Assembly: GCF_005080685.1 (NCBI RefSeq)
Contig: NZ_CP039371.1
Coordinates: 3,162,001 to 3,226,000, forward strand
Source of the DNA: Pseudomonas putida
Lineage (GTDB): Bacteria; Pseudomonadota; Gammaproteobacteria; Pseudomonadales; Pseudomonadaceae
Reading direction: 5' to 3'
DNA: 64,000 bases
The position numbers were made by a program, and so were the translations under genes. The notes beneath the pieces were generated by a model. That model had not been told where the DNA came from. It did no database searches and was given only the letters and a program-made list of their open reading frames with translations. Shown here in pieces: positions 54,688 through 63,613 of this stretch; position 1 is the first letter of the stretch; the number at the start of each line of letters is the position of its first letter.

Positions 54688-56598
54688 ATGCCTGCGTATC
54701 CAGGAACACCCCGCCCCAGCGAGCTGGCGGCCTTCATCGACTGCCACTTCGCCGACCGCGGCCTGCAGCCCGAGGCGGTGATCGCCGAGTCATGGTACCG
54801 CAGCATCAACCAGCACCGCCTGGACCCCGAGCTGCGCCACGTCGACAACATTCTCAGCGCCGCCGAGGTACGTCAGCACCAGGCCCAGCACGAGGCCTAC
54901 CTGGCGATAGCCAGCCAGGGCGTCAGCGGCTTGGCCCGGCGTGTGGTGGATGCCGGCTTCGCCGTGCTGCTCAGCGATGCCGACGGCATCACCCTGGACG
55001 CACGCCTGCCTGCCGACCAGCAGCGCTATACCCGCTCAGGGTTGCGCGTGGGCGCCCGCTGGGACGAGTCGATCGCCGGCACCAACGGCATCGGCACCGC
55101 CCTGGCGTCGCGCCAAGCCTTGACCATTCACCGCCAGGAGCATTTCCTTTCGGCCAACGCGAGGCTCAGCTGCTCGGTGGCGCCCCTGTTCGACGCCCAG
55201 GGCCAACTGCTTGGCTGCCTCAACGCCACCTGCCTGCAAAACGAGGGTCCCAAGCAAGCCCAGCAGCTCACCCTGCAACTGGTGACGCTGTACGCCCGGC
55301 TGATCGAGAACACCCATTTTCGCCAGCGTTATCGCGACTGCCTGACCCTGGCGGTCACGCCCCGTGACGACCTCGCCGACCTGGCCAACGAACAGCTGCT
55401 GGCCCTGGACCCGAGCGGCCGGGTGATCGGTGCCAACCAGGCGGCGTTCGCCGCGTACCCCCATGCCTTGCTGGGGCGACGCATCGACCAACTGCTGCCG
55501 GCCAACGTCGATGCCCTGCTCGACCTTACGCGCGGCGGCGCCCGAGGTGCTCATCTGCGCAGCCAGGATGAGCAGTTGCTGGACGTCGGCCTGCGCGTGC
55601 CTGCCGGATACCGCCAAGCCCCGGCACGTCCCGGCGTCGCTCCCGGCATCCGTCACCCGAGCCTGGAGCGCTTGGCCGGCAGTGACCCGCAGCTGCAGCA
55701 AGGCGTCCGGCGGCTGCGCAAGGTGTTGGACCAGGAAATCGCCATTCTCCTGCATGGCGAGACCGGCACCGGCAAGGAGGCGTTCGCCCGCGCCCTGCAT
55801 CAGGCCAGCCGGCGTCAGGCAGGGCCATTCGTGGCGCTCAACTGCGCGGCGATTCCCGAGTCGTTGATCGAGAGCGAACTGTTCGGCTATCGCGCCGGCA
55901 GTTTCACCGGCGCCAACCGCAAGGGCATGAAGGGCAAGCTGGAGCTGGCCAATGGCGGAACGCTGTTCCTCGACGAAATCGGCGACATGCCGGCGCACCT
56001 GCAAACGCGCCTGTTGCGCGTGCTGGCCGAGCGCGAGTTGTTGCCTCTGGGCGCCGATACGCCCGTGGCGCTGGACATCCAGGTGATCTCCGCCACGCAC
56101 CAGGACCTGCAGGCGATGATCGCCGACAAGCGTTTTCGCCAGGATCTGTACTATCGCCTGTGCGGCATGCGCATGGTGCTGCCGGCACTACGCGAGCGTA
56201 GCGACCGAGCCGATTTGATCGAGCAGTTGCTGGCGGGATTGCCCAGTGGCGCCGGCTTGCGCCTGAGCAGCGAGGCCCGCAATTGCCTGCTGCACCATCC
56301 ATGGCCGGGCAACGTGCGGCAGTTGCTCAACACGCTGCGCTATGCGGTGGCATTGGCTGAGGATGGCGTGATCGAACTGGCCGATCTGCCGGAAGAGCTG
56401 CTGGACCAGGCTGGCCCAGCAACGCACTCGGCGCTGGAGTTGCAGGTCGAGAATGCCGAGGCACGGCATCTGCTTGAGGTGCTGAAGCGCGAAAGGTGGA
56501 ACATGAGCGCGGCGGCCGAAGCGGCCGGGATTTCGCGTTCGACGTTGTATCGGAAGATGAAGCGGTATGGGATTGTACAGCCGAACCTGGTGGGGTGA
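54688..56598 (+). CDS. Sigma-54-dependent activator, AcoR family
   Basis: A 636-residue enhancer-binding protein. The longest frame starts inside the preceding gene; ATG 54688 gives the usual AcoR-type N-terminus (RPSELAAFIDCHF), though its ribosome binding site is poor. Domains: an N-terminal AcoR/GAF sensory part (about 60-230, with SWYRSINQHRLDP and GTNGIGTALA), a PAS-like linker, a central AAA+ domain with Walker A GETGTGKE (357-364) and GSFTGA (404-409) in place of the common GAFTGA, a Walker B FLDEIGD, and a Fis-type HTH (AEAAGISRSTLYRKMKRYG). A sigma-54 promoter precedes the quinohemoprotein alcohol dehydrogenase gene 4 kb away, and these are natural partners. An alcohol, aldehyde or similar compound is the likely inducer, by inference. 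Confidence 0.92.
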   Translation: MPAYPGTPRPSELAAFIDCHFADRGLQPEAVIAESWYRSINQHRLDPELRHVDNILSAAEVRQHQAQHEAYLAIASQGVSGLARRVVDAGFAVLLSDADGITLDARLPADQQRYTRSGLRVGARWDESIAGTNGIGTALASRQALTIHRQEHFLSANARLSCSVAPLFDAQGQLLGCLNATCLQNEGPKQAQQLTLQLVTLYARLIENTHFRQRYRDCLTLAVTPRDDLADLANEQLLALDPSGRVIGANQAAFAAYPHALLGRRIDQLLPANVDALLDLTRGGARGAHLRSQDEQLLDVGLRVPAGYRQAPARPGVAPGIRHPSLERLAGSDPQLQQGVRRLRKVLDQEIAILLHGETGTGKEAFARALHQASRRQAGPFVALNCAAIPESLIESELFGYRAGSFTGANRKGMKGKLELANGGTLFLDEIGDMPAHLQTRLLRVLAERELLPLGADTPVALDIQVISATHQDLQAMIADKRFRQDLYYRLCGMRMVLPALRERSDRADLIEQLLAGLPSGAGLRLSSEARNCLLHHPWPGNVRQLLNTLRYAVALAEDGVIELADLPEELLDQAGPATHSALELQVENAEARHLLEVLKRERWNMSAAAEAAGISRSTLYRKMKRYGIVQPNLVG

Positions 56599-56660
56599 TT
56601 GCACGGGGACTGCTTGGGGCTTCGAGCGCTTGACGATGGATATGTGGTGCCGCCTATATC

Positions 56661-56873
56661 GAGCGCCGCCCGCGCGGCGCATCGCGACGCAAGGCCGCTC
56701 CCACATTTGTTGCAACGTGCCACTGTCTGGCAGGCCATGGTGTTTGCCTTGGGGGACAGCACAGATATCGCGCCGGCCCACCAGGCTGACAACCATGGCC
56801 TACCCTACATAATTGGCCCGAAACAGATGTGGGAGCGGCCTTGCGTCGCGATGCGCCGCGCGGGCGGCGCTCG
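56661..56873. repeat. Widely spaced inverted REP pair
   Basis: A left element (56661-56707, with CGCGACGCAAGGCCGCTCCC) and its inverted copy (56827-56873) flank about 120 bp without a supported gene. The pair fills the gap between the convergent activator and aldehyde dehydrogenase genes (56599-56921). The core matches the REPIN at 3748-3875 except for CGACGCAAG in place of CGACACAAG. Confidence 0.85.
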
Positions 56874-56921
56874 ATCTCATGAGCAAAGATGCTCTTCAGA
56901 CGGGCCTATCCCGCCTCCCCC

Positions 56922-58355
56922 TCAACCCTGGATATACACCACCTGGGTCCGCGTGTACTCATACAACCCATGCTTGCCATCGGCCCCGCCGATCCCGGAC
57001 TTGCGCGCCCCGGCGTGGAAACCCTGCATGGCCTCGAAATTCTCCCGGTTGATGTAGGTCTCGCCAAAATCGATCTCACGACAGGCCTTGAGCGCCGCGT
57101 TGAGATCCCGGGTGTACAGCGACGAAGTCAGGCCGTACTCGCTGTCATTGGCCAACGCAATGGCCTCATCGAGATCCTCCACCACCTGGATCGGCAACAC
57201 CGGCCCGAAGATTTCCTTGCGCATGATCTCCATGTCGGCAGAACAGCCAGCCAGCACCGTCGGCTGGTAATGGAAGCCCGCACCGAGGTCGGCCACCTGC
57301 CCGCCCGTGGCCACCTGGGCACCCTGCCCGACCGCAGTGCGGACCATCTGCGCGACCTTGTCGAGCCCGGCCTGGTTGATCAGCGGCCCCATGTCCAGGT
57401 CCGCCTGCTGCGAGGGGTCGCCATAGCGGGTCGCTGCCATGGCCTGGGCCACCTTGTCGACGAAGGCGTCGGCTACCTTGCGCTCCACGTACACCCGTTC
57501 GGCGCAGTTGCACACCTGCCCGGTGTTGATCACCCGCGAGGCGACGATGGCCTTCACCGCCAGGTCCAGGTCGGCATCGCCCAACACGATTGCCGGCGCC
57601 TTGCCGCCGAGTTCGAGGTTCAGCTTGGTGATGTTCGGCGCCGCTGCGGCCATGATCCGCGCACCGGTGGCGACGCTGCCGGTGAAGCTCACGAGGTCCA
57701 CTCCGGCATGGCTGGAAAGGCCATGGCCAACACTGGCGCCCTTGCCGCCGACCACATTGAAGACCCCCGCAGGCAGATCGGTCTCGGCCACCAAACGGGC
57801 GAATTCATAGCAGTTGATCGGTGTTTCTTCGCTGGGCTTGATCACGATGGTATTACCGGTGATCAACGCCGGGGCCATCTTGCGCGCAATCAGGAAGAAT
57901 GGGAAATTCCACGGCAAGATGCCCGCCACCACGCCCAGCGGCTTGCGCATCAGGAAAATGTGCTCGCCGGCGCGGTCGCTGGTCAGCACCTCGCCCTCCA
58001 GGCGCCGCCCCCATTCGGCCATGTAGTCCAGGTAATCGGCGGTGAAATTGACCTCGACCTGAGCCAGGGCCGGTACCTTGCCGCCTTCCTGGGTGATGAT
58101 ACGTGCCAGGCGATCGGCGTTGGCCCGCACTTTTGCTGCGATCTGACGCAAGTACCCCGCACGCTCGATGGCGGTTTTCGCCGCCCAGCCGCGCTGTGCC
58201 TTGCGTGCTGCGGCGATGGCGCGCTCAACCTGTTCGGCCGGGGACTCCGGCACCCGTGCGAGCAACTTGCCGTTGGCCGGGTTGTAGACCTCGATCAGGG
58301 ACTCGCTGCCGACGAAGCCGTTGTCGATGAAGTTCTGGTAGGTCGCATCGCTCAT
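56922..58355 (-). CDS. aldA: NAD-dependent aldehyde dehydrogenase, AldA (lactaldehyde/glycolaldehyde) type
   Basis: A 477-residue cytoplasmic enzyme that oxidises an aldehyde to its acid. The ATG at 58355 has AAAGGAG nine bases upstream; the frame's first ATG at 58376 has no such site. Family landmarks are PWNFPFF, KPSEETP, FTGSVATG for NAD binding, LELGGKAP with the general-base Glu, GQVCNCAERVYV with the catalytic Cys, and EIFGPVLP. Several stretches match E. coli AldA nearly word for word, including the C-terminal block around RENFEAMQGFHAG. Its start is 7 bp after the stop of the alcohol dehydrogenase gene. The pair should therefore be co-transcribed and carry alcohols through aldehydes to acids. 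Confidence 0.93.
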   Translation of the reverse strand: MSDATYQNFIDNGFVGSESLIEVYNPANGKLLARVPESPAEQVERAIAAARKAQRGWAAKTAIERAGYLRQIAAKVRANADRLARIITQEGGKVPALAQVEVNFTADYLDYMAEWGRRLEGEVLTSDRAGEHIFLMRKPLGVVAGILPWNFPFFLIARKMAPALITGNTIVIKPSEETPINCYEFARLVAETDLPAGVFNVVGGKGASVGHGLSSHAGVDLVSFTGSVATGARIMAAAAPNITKLNLELGGKAPAIVLGDADLDLAVKAIVASRVINTGQVCNCAERVYVERKVADAFVDKVAQAMAATRYGDPSQQADLDMGPLINQAGLDKVAQMVRTAVGQGAQVATGGQVADLGAGFHYQPTVLAGCSADMEIMRKEIFGPVLPIQVVEDLDEAIALANDSEYGLTSSLYTRDLNAALKACREIDFGETYINRENFEAMQGFHAGARKSGIGGADGKHGLYEYTRTQVVYIQG

Positions 58356-58362
58356 GGTCGTT

Positions 58363-60543
58363 TCACTCCTTTGCATGGTTATCGGCCAACGGCGGCTGGG
58401 CGGCCGGTTTGGCGCTGAATTGCTGCCAGGCGTTGCCTTCGCGCTTGAGGTCGTGGGCGCGCTTGATCAGGTACTGGTGCACTTGTTCCACCTGTTCGGG
58501 CTTGAGGTTGTCGGCAAACGACGGCATGCCGTCGGGCACCCGCCCGCCATAGAGAATGCCGAGGAACATCTGGTGTTTCTCCGCACTGAGCTTGCGCAGA
58601 TCAGGCAACACGCCGCCGCTGACGGCATGGATGCCATGGCACTGCGAACAGTTGCCGTCGTACAGCGCCGCGCCAGCGGCAACGGCCTGGGCATCGCCGG
58701 TCAGCGCTGGCGGCTCTGGCGCGTCGGCCGGTGGCGCGGGTTCATGCAGCTTGGCAGTACCACCGATCTTGTAGGTCAGCACCTGCGAGAACGGCTGGAC
58801 CCCGGCGCGCAGCGACAGCGCCCCGGCGAAGGTCGAGAACGCCCCGCCCCAGCCTGCCATGAAGGTCACATACTGCTCGCCGTCCACCGAATAGGTGATG
58901 GGCGCGGCCATTATCCCACTCGCGGCTGGCGATTCCCACAGTTTCTTGCCGTCGTCGGCGGCATACGCGATCACCCGCCCATCGGCGCTGCCTTCGAATA
59001 CCAGGTTGCCAGCGGTGCTCAGGGTGCCGCCATTGAAAATGGTGATGTACGGCACCTCCCAGGCCGGGGCTTGCTTGACCGGGTCCCAGGCGATCAGCTT
59101 GCCAGACCAGGTCTTGGCCATCTCCAGCAGGCCATCGGCGCCCTCGGGCATCATCCCGGTGCGCAGGCCCAGCTGGTACACGCTCTTGAACGGATTGCGC
59201 TTGGGCGCATCGGGGATGTGCTCGTAGTAGGCCGACATGATGTGCGCCGGGATGTACACCAATCCGGTGTTGGGGTTGTAGGACATCGGGTGCCAATCAT
59301 GGGCGCCCCAGAACGCCGGCGTCACCAGCTTGCGCTTGCCGTCTTTCCAATACGCGGCGGCATCCTCGTCGAGAATCGGGCGGCCAGTCTTCATGTCGAT
59401 GCCCTTGGCCCAGTTCACCGGCACGATGTTCTTGGCCGACAACAGCTCGCCCGTGGCCCGGTCGAGCACGTAGAAGAAGCCGTTCTTCGGCGCTTGCATC
59501 AGCACCTTGCGTTGCTTGCCGTCGATTGGCAGCTCGGCGAGGATCATGTGCTGGGTAGCGGTGAAGTCCCAGGCGTCACCTGGGGTGGTCTGGTAGTGCC
59601 AGGCGTATTCGCCGGTGTCGGCATTGACCGCCACGATCGACGACAGGAACAGGTTGTCACCCTTGGCCTGGCTACGCCATTTCGGGTCCCACATCGAGCC
59701 GTTGCCAACGCCGATGTACAGAAGGTTCAGTTCCGGGTCGTAGGCGAACGAGTCCCAGGCCGTGCCGCCACCGCCCCACTCGACGTAGGCGTCGCCATGC
59801 CAGGTCTTGCTGGCGATTTCCATGGCCTTGTCTTCAGGCGGCAGCTTCGGGTCGCCGGGCACGGTGAAGAAGCGCCAGGCCTGCTTGCCGGTCTCGGCGT
59901 CATAGGCGGTCACGTAGCCACGCACGCCGAACTCGGCGCCGCCGTTGCCGATGATGACCTTGCCGTTGACCACGCGCGGCGCGCCGGTGATGGTGTAGCT
60001 GCGCTTATGGTCGTCGCGGGTGTCGACCGACCAGACGCGCTTGCCGGTCTTGGCGTCAATCGCCTCCAGGCGGCCATCGAGCACGCCGACATAGACCTTG
60101 CCCTGCCACACCGCGACCCCGCGATTGACGGCATCGCAGCAGGCTTCGCCCGCCCGATGGCGGTCTGACTGCGGGTCGTACTTCCACAGCAGCTTGCCGT
60201 TGCGTGCATCCAGGGCATACACCACCGAGAAGGGGCCGGTGGTGTACATCACACCATCGACCACGATGGGCGTGGCTTCCACGCCGCGGTCGAGGTCGAG
60301 TTTGTAGCTCCAGGCCAGGCCCAGCTGGTTGACGTTGTCCTGGTTGATCGCCTTGAGCGGGCTGTAGCGCTGCTCGTCGTAGGTACGACCATGGCTCATC
60401 CAGTTACCGGGTTCCTTGTCGGCATCGATGATGCGCTTGCCGTCGACCTCGGCGGCAAGCGCAGGGGCGATACAGGCAAGGGCCAGGGTCAGGCAGCTCA
60501 GGGCAGTGGACAGGGGCCGGCGGTGCGGACCTGATCGTTTCAT
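58363..60543 (-). CDS. PQQ- and heme c-containing quinohemoprotein alcohol dehydrogenase (type II)
   Basis: A 726-residue periplasmic enzyme that oxidises primary alcohols and passes electrons from PQQ to an attached heme. Start set at ATG 60543 (GGAGAG upstream), giving a signal peptide with core LSCLTLALACIAPALA; the open frame runs 55 codons further. The eight-bladed propeller holds the vicinal disulfide in GEACCDAV, the Ca/PQQ-site Glu in GAEFGVRGY, the Asn in GVGNGSMWDP, the likely catalytic Asp in KGDNLF, and tryptophan-docking repeats such as GKLLWKYDP. A C-terminal cytochrome c domain has CSQCH near residue 633 and a Met ligand in DGMPSF. It resembles the butanol-type quinohemoproteins (QBDH, ADH IIB). 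It has its own sigma-54 promoter and is followed by aldA. Confidence 0.93.
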   Translation of the reverse strand: MKRSGPHRRPLSTALSCLTLALACIAPALAAEVDGKRIIDADKEPGNWMSHGRTYDEQRYSPLKAINQDNVNQLGLAWSYKLDLDRGVEATPIVVDGVMYTTGPFSVVYALDARNGKLLWKYDPQSDRHRAGEACCDAVNRGVAVWQGKVYVGVLDGRLEAIDAKTGKRVWSVDTRDDHKRSYTITGAPRVVNGKVIIGNGGAEFGVRGYVTAYDAETGKQAWRFFTVPGDPKLPPEDKAMEIASKTWHGDAYVEWGGGGTAWDSFAYDPELNLLYIGVGNGSMWDPKWRSQAKGDNLFLSSIVAVNADTGEYAWHYQTTPGDAWDFTATQHMILAELPIDGKQRKVLMQAPKNGFFYVLDRATGELLSAKNIVPVNWAKGIDMKTGRPILDEDAAAYWKDGKRKLVTPAFWGAHDWHPMSYNPNTGLVYIPAHIMSAYYEHIPDAPKRNPFKSVYQLGLRTGMMPEGADGLLEMAKTWSGKLIAWDPVKQAPAWEVPYITIFNGGTLSTAGNLVFEGSADGRVIAYAADDGKKLWESPAASGIMAAPITYSVDGEQYVTFMAGWGGAFSTFAGALSLRAGVQPFSQVLTYKIGGTAKLHEPAPPADAPEPPALTGDAQAVAAGAALYDGNCSQCHGIHAVSGGVLPDLRKLSAEKHQMFLGILYGGRVPDGMPSFADNLKPEQVEQVHQYLIKRAHDLKREGNAWQQFSAKPAAQPPLADNHAKE

Positions 60544-60597
60544 GGGGGCTCTCCGTTTCTTGTTATGGCGACGGTGCGAGACGTCGCCAAGATCGAG

Positions 60598-60614
60598 AGC
60601 AATGGCTGTGCCAG
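60598..60614 (-). promoter_or_regulatory. Sigma-54 promoter of the quinohemoprotein alcohol dehydrogenase operon
   Basis: On the minus strand CTGGCACAGCCATTGCT matches the -24/-12 consensus, with GG (60612-60611) and GC (60600-60599) exactly 10 bases apart. Transcription would begin near 60587, about 45 bp before the ATG. The AcoR-type activator encoded at 54688-56598 is the obvious candidate regulator. Its binding site should lie in 60630-60850. Confidence 0.85.
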
Positions 60615-60852
60615 AGACCCTTGGAGCACCTGAAAGCCCCGAAATAGACGGATCTGCGGCTGTACTCCAGCCTGCGATGCAAACGCCTTCCTGGGTCAGC
60701 GGCGGCACAGGTGATGCGTGATTGGCACAACTGTGTCAGCGGCCCTCGTGGCTCGGACCATTGGGGACTCGAACGACAGGATCCCGGTCCCCCCTTTCCC
60801 GAATCATCCCGGTATCGTGCGCGCCAACGGTTTATCCCTCTCTGGAGCTGCA

Positions 60853-61950
60853 ATGAAACTCTTCCACCCCCTGCAGATCGGCCCCCTGACATTGCCCAAC
60901 CGGGTGTTCATGGCCCCCCTCACCCGCCTGCGCAGCCTGGAGCCGGGCGATGTGCCGACGCCACTGATGGCCGAATACTACCGTCAGCGTGCCAGCGCCG
61001 GCCTGATCATCACCGAAGCGACGCAGATTTCCTTCCAGGCCAAGGGCTACTCGGGTTCACCAGGCATCCACAGCGCCGAGCAGATCGCCGCCTGGCGCAT
61101 GGTCAACGAAGGCATCCATGCCGCCGGCGGCCACAGTGCCGTACAGGTCTGGCACACTGGCCGGGTATCGCACACCACGTTGCAGCCAGGCGGTGAAGCC
61201 CCGGTGGCCCCCTCAGCGCTGGCCGCCGATGCCCGCACGACTCTGCGCGACGAGCAAGGCAACCTGTTTCGCGTCGAGACGTCCATGCCACGCGCCCTTA
61301 GCACCGATGAAATCGCAGGTATCGTCGCCGACTTCGGCCAGGCGGCCGTCAACGCCCGCGACGCTGGCTTCGACTTCATCGAACTGCACGCTGCGCATGG
61401 CTATCTGCTGCACCAGTTCCTCACCCCGAGCGCCAACCAGCGTGAGGACCACTATGGCGGTAGCGTGGAGAATCGGGCGCGCATCGTCCTCGAGGCGGTC
61501 GATGCAGCTGTAGCCGCCTGGAGTGCCGAGCGCGTAGGTATCCGCGTATTCCCGCTGGGCGGCTTCAACGGCGTGGACAATGGCGAAGACCAGGAGGCGG
61601 CCGGCCTGTACCTGATCAAGGAGCTTGCCAAGCGCAACCTCGCCTACCTGCACCTGTCCGAACCGGACTGGGCCGGTGGCAAACCACTGCGTGATGAGTT
61701 CCGCGAGGCGATTCGCGCTGCTTATCCAGGGGTGATCATCGCAGCGGGCGCTTATACCGCCGAAAAAGGCGAAGACTTGATTGGCCGTGGTTTGATCGAC
61801 GCGGTGGCTTTTGGCCGCAGCTTCATCGCCAACCCGGACCTGGTATTACGGTTGCGCGAAAAGGCTCCGCTGAATGAGCACCGGGCGCAGTTCGACTATG
61901 CCAATGGGGCGCAGGGGTATACCGATTACCCGACGCTCAAACGCGCCTGA
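60853..61950 (+). CDS. nemA: Old Yellow Enzyme-family ene-reductase (N-ethylmaleimide reductase type)
   Basis: A 365-residue FMN/NADPH flavoprotein that reduces activated C=C bonds and, in relatives, nitroesters and nitroaromatics. The ATG at 60853 has CTGGAG six bases upstream; the open frame extends 45 codons further. Marks of the class are [10 protein letters not shown] at the N-terminus, [23 protein letters not shown] with the substrate-binding His pair, [22 protein letters not shown], and [15 protein letters not shown] near the C-terminus. Most of these match E. coli NemA closely. It is divergent from the alcohol dehydrogenase operon and shares a 309-bp promoter gap with it. No TetR-type repressor (NemR) is adjacent, unlike in E. 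coli. Confidence 0.92.
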   Translation: MKLFHPLQIGPLTLPNRVFMAPLTRLRSLEPGDVPTPLMAEYYRQRASAGLIITEATQISFQAKGYSGSPGIHSAEQIAAWRMVNEGIHAAGGHSAVQVWHTGRVSHTTLQPGGEAPVAPSALAADARTTLRDEQGNLFRVETSMPRALSTDEIAGIVADFGQAAVNARDAGFDFIELHAAHGYLLHQFLTPSANQREDHYGGSVENRARIVLEAVDAAVAAWSAERVGIRVFPLGGFNGVDNGEDQEAAGLYLIKELAKRNLAYLHLSEPDWAGGKPLRDEFREAIRAAYPGVIIAAGAYTAEKGEDLIGRGLIDAVAFGRSFIANPDLVLRLREKAPLNEHRAQFDYANGAQGYTDYPTLKRA

Positions 61951-62011
61951 ACGACGTACGAAGGGGCGTCCATGTCCTAACGCTGTTCATTTAAGCTCTC
62001 CATCGCCCGCA

Positions 62012-62106
62012 TTGGGGCCGCTTTGCGGCCCATCGCGACACAAGGCCGCTCCCACAATGATCGTGAAAGCCCCTATCTACAGGGCAAGAATGGACAATGT
62101 GGGCTG
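62012..62106. repeat. Decayed REPIN related to the one at 3748-3875
   Basis: The left REP element (62012-62057) is intact. The next 50 bases, up to ACAATGTGGG, match the spacer of the 3748-3875 REPIN when that is read in reverse complement. The expected second REP after GTGGG has been replaced by unrelated sequence. It occupies the gap between nemA and the convergent cold-shock gene (61951-62168). Confidence 0.75.
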
Positions 62107-62168
62107 GCTTGGTATTGAGTTTGTCGTGGCTGCATTTGCAGGACGTTTCCTCGGATCCAGCGCCCGAT

Positions 62169-62384
62169 CTACTCCGCAAGTTGCACCTCCCCGGCTTCCA
62201 TTCCCCTCGGGCCAGATACCTTCCTGAAACTCACCGCCTGACCTGGCAGCAAGGTCCTGAACCCTTTCGTTTCAATAGCAGTGAAATGGACGAAGACGTC
62301 GTCCGAATCGTCGACGGGGGTGATGAACCCATGGCCTTCGTCATCGTTGAAGCACTTCACCGTTCCCAAAAGCTTTTCAGACAT
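62169..62384 (-). CDS. Divergent cold-shock domain protein
   Basis: A 71-residue single-domain nucleic-acid-binding protein. The ATG at 62384 has AAGGGGG upstream, and the protein begins MSEKLLGTVKCF like CspA relatives; the frame's longer extension overlaps the LLM gene and is not credible. The RNP2 motif VFVHFTAI is standard. RNP1 reads HGFI instead of the usual GFGFI, and the aromatic at the KWFN position is replaced by Cys (KCFN). This suggests altered RNA affinity. It may act as an RNA chaperone or in stress control rather than in cold shock itself. It is downstream of the LLM oxidoreductase gene on the same strand. Confidence 0.88.
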   Translation of the reverse strand: MSEKLLGTVKCFNDDEGHGFITPVDDSDDVFVHFTAIETKGFRTLLPGQAVSFRKVSGPRGMEAGEVQLAE

Positions 62385-62533
62385 GCCCACCCCCTTCGTT
62401 CCTCGCGAGACTGAAGCCATTTCGCTGAATGTTCGTGGTGTTTGCATGAAAGCCGCTACTGGCATTTTTACTAGGTTGGCCATACGCCAGTAATGCTCCC
62501 ATCGCCGGCCAGCCGACGATAGGAACACAGGGT

Positions 62534-63514
62534 TCAACCCAGCTCTGCCAGTGCCTGCGCCGCGTAGGCATGCGAACGCAACCGTGCCAGTGGATCGTGG
62601 ATCCGGCAATCGATCATCAACTCATCCGCGCCAGTCTGTGCAATCAATGACCGCAGCCCTTCCCTGACTCGCTCCGGACCGCCAGCAACGGTGCACGCCA
62701 TGACCTGATCCAGCACTGCCCGCTCATGCCCTGGCAGCCCTTGGACATAACCTTCCTGGGGCTTGGGCAACAGGCCGAAGCGCCCGACGTGCAAGTCCAG
62801 CATCCATTTGCGGTGCGAGCTGGCCTGATAGTCGGCCTCGGCATCGCTGTCGGCGGCGAACAGGTTTACCCCGACCATCACATAGGGCTTGGCCAACTGT
62901 TCAGAGGGCTGGAAGTTGGCCCGATAGTGGGCGACGGCCTGCAACAGGTAACGCGGCGCGAAATGCGAAGCGAAGGCATAGGGCAAGCCCAGTTTGGCCG
63001 CGAGGTCGGCGCCGAACAGGCTCGAACCTAGGATCCACACCGGAACGTCGTGGCGGCCTGGCACGCCGTGCACCTGGCGCTTGCCATTATCGGCCAGGTA
63101 GTCGCGCAACTCGGCGATGTCCTGGGCAAAATCACGTTCCGGTGCCGCACCCCGCAACGCTCGCACGGTCGGGCCGGAGGTACCGGGCGCTCGGCCCAGG
63201 CCCAGGTCGATACGACCAGGGTGCAAGGTGTCGAGGGTGCCGAACTGCTCGGCAATCACCAACGGGGCATGATTGGGCAGCATGATGCCACCGGCACCGA
63301 CACGAATGTGACGGGTGGCATTGGCGATCTCGTTGATCACCAGCGAAGTGGCGGCCGAACCGATGCCGGGCATGTCGTGGTGTTCGGCGATCCAGTAGCG
63401 GCTGTAAGCGTGCTGCTCGACGTGGCGGGCGAGCTGGCGGGATTCTTCGATCGCGTCGGCGAAGGTCTTGCCTTCGCCGATCATGACCAGATCCAGTACG
63501 GACAGGGCTGTCAT
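62534..63514 (-). CDS. LLM-class flavin-dependent oxidoreductase (MsnO8-like)
   Basis: A 326-residue luciferase-like monooxygenase, expected to use reduced FMN or F420-like flavin and O2 on an unknown substrate. Landmarks are SVLDLVMIGEG at the N-terminus, RYWIAEHHDMPGIGS, HIRVGAGGIMLPNHAPL, AEQFGTLDTLHPGRIDLGLG, the FASHFAP segment, and ELMIDCRIHD near the C-terminus. These are typical of the MsnO8/YceB-like subgroup. Length is normal, with no signal peptide. A GGAGCC motif lies 5-10 bases before the ATG. The truncated LysR gene lies 99 bp upstream on the same strand. Confidence 0.9.
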   Translation of the reverse strand: MTALSVLDLVMIGEGKTFADAIEESRQLARHVEQHAYSRYWIAEHHDMPGIGSAATSLVINEIANATRHIRVGAGGIMLPNHAPLVIAEQFGTLDTLHPGRIDLGLGRAPGTSGPTVRALRGAAPERDFAQDIAELRDYLADNGKRQVHGVPGRHDVPVWILGSSLFGADLAAKLGLPYAFASHFAPRYLLQAVAHYRANFQPSEQLAKPYVMVGVNLFAADSDAEADYQASSHRKWMLDLHVGRFGLLPKPQEGYVQGLPGHERAVLDQVMACTVAGGPERVREGLRSLIAQTGADELMIDCRIHDPLARLRSHAYAAQALAELG

Positions 63515-63613
63515 GGGGGCTCCAGATGGATTATCAGGGGTGCCAGTTTCCAGGCTCGGCCGTCAGTGATAAACCCTGTATCAGGCCCCAAATACGGTCC
63601 TGATAGTCCCCAA

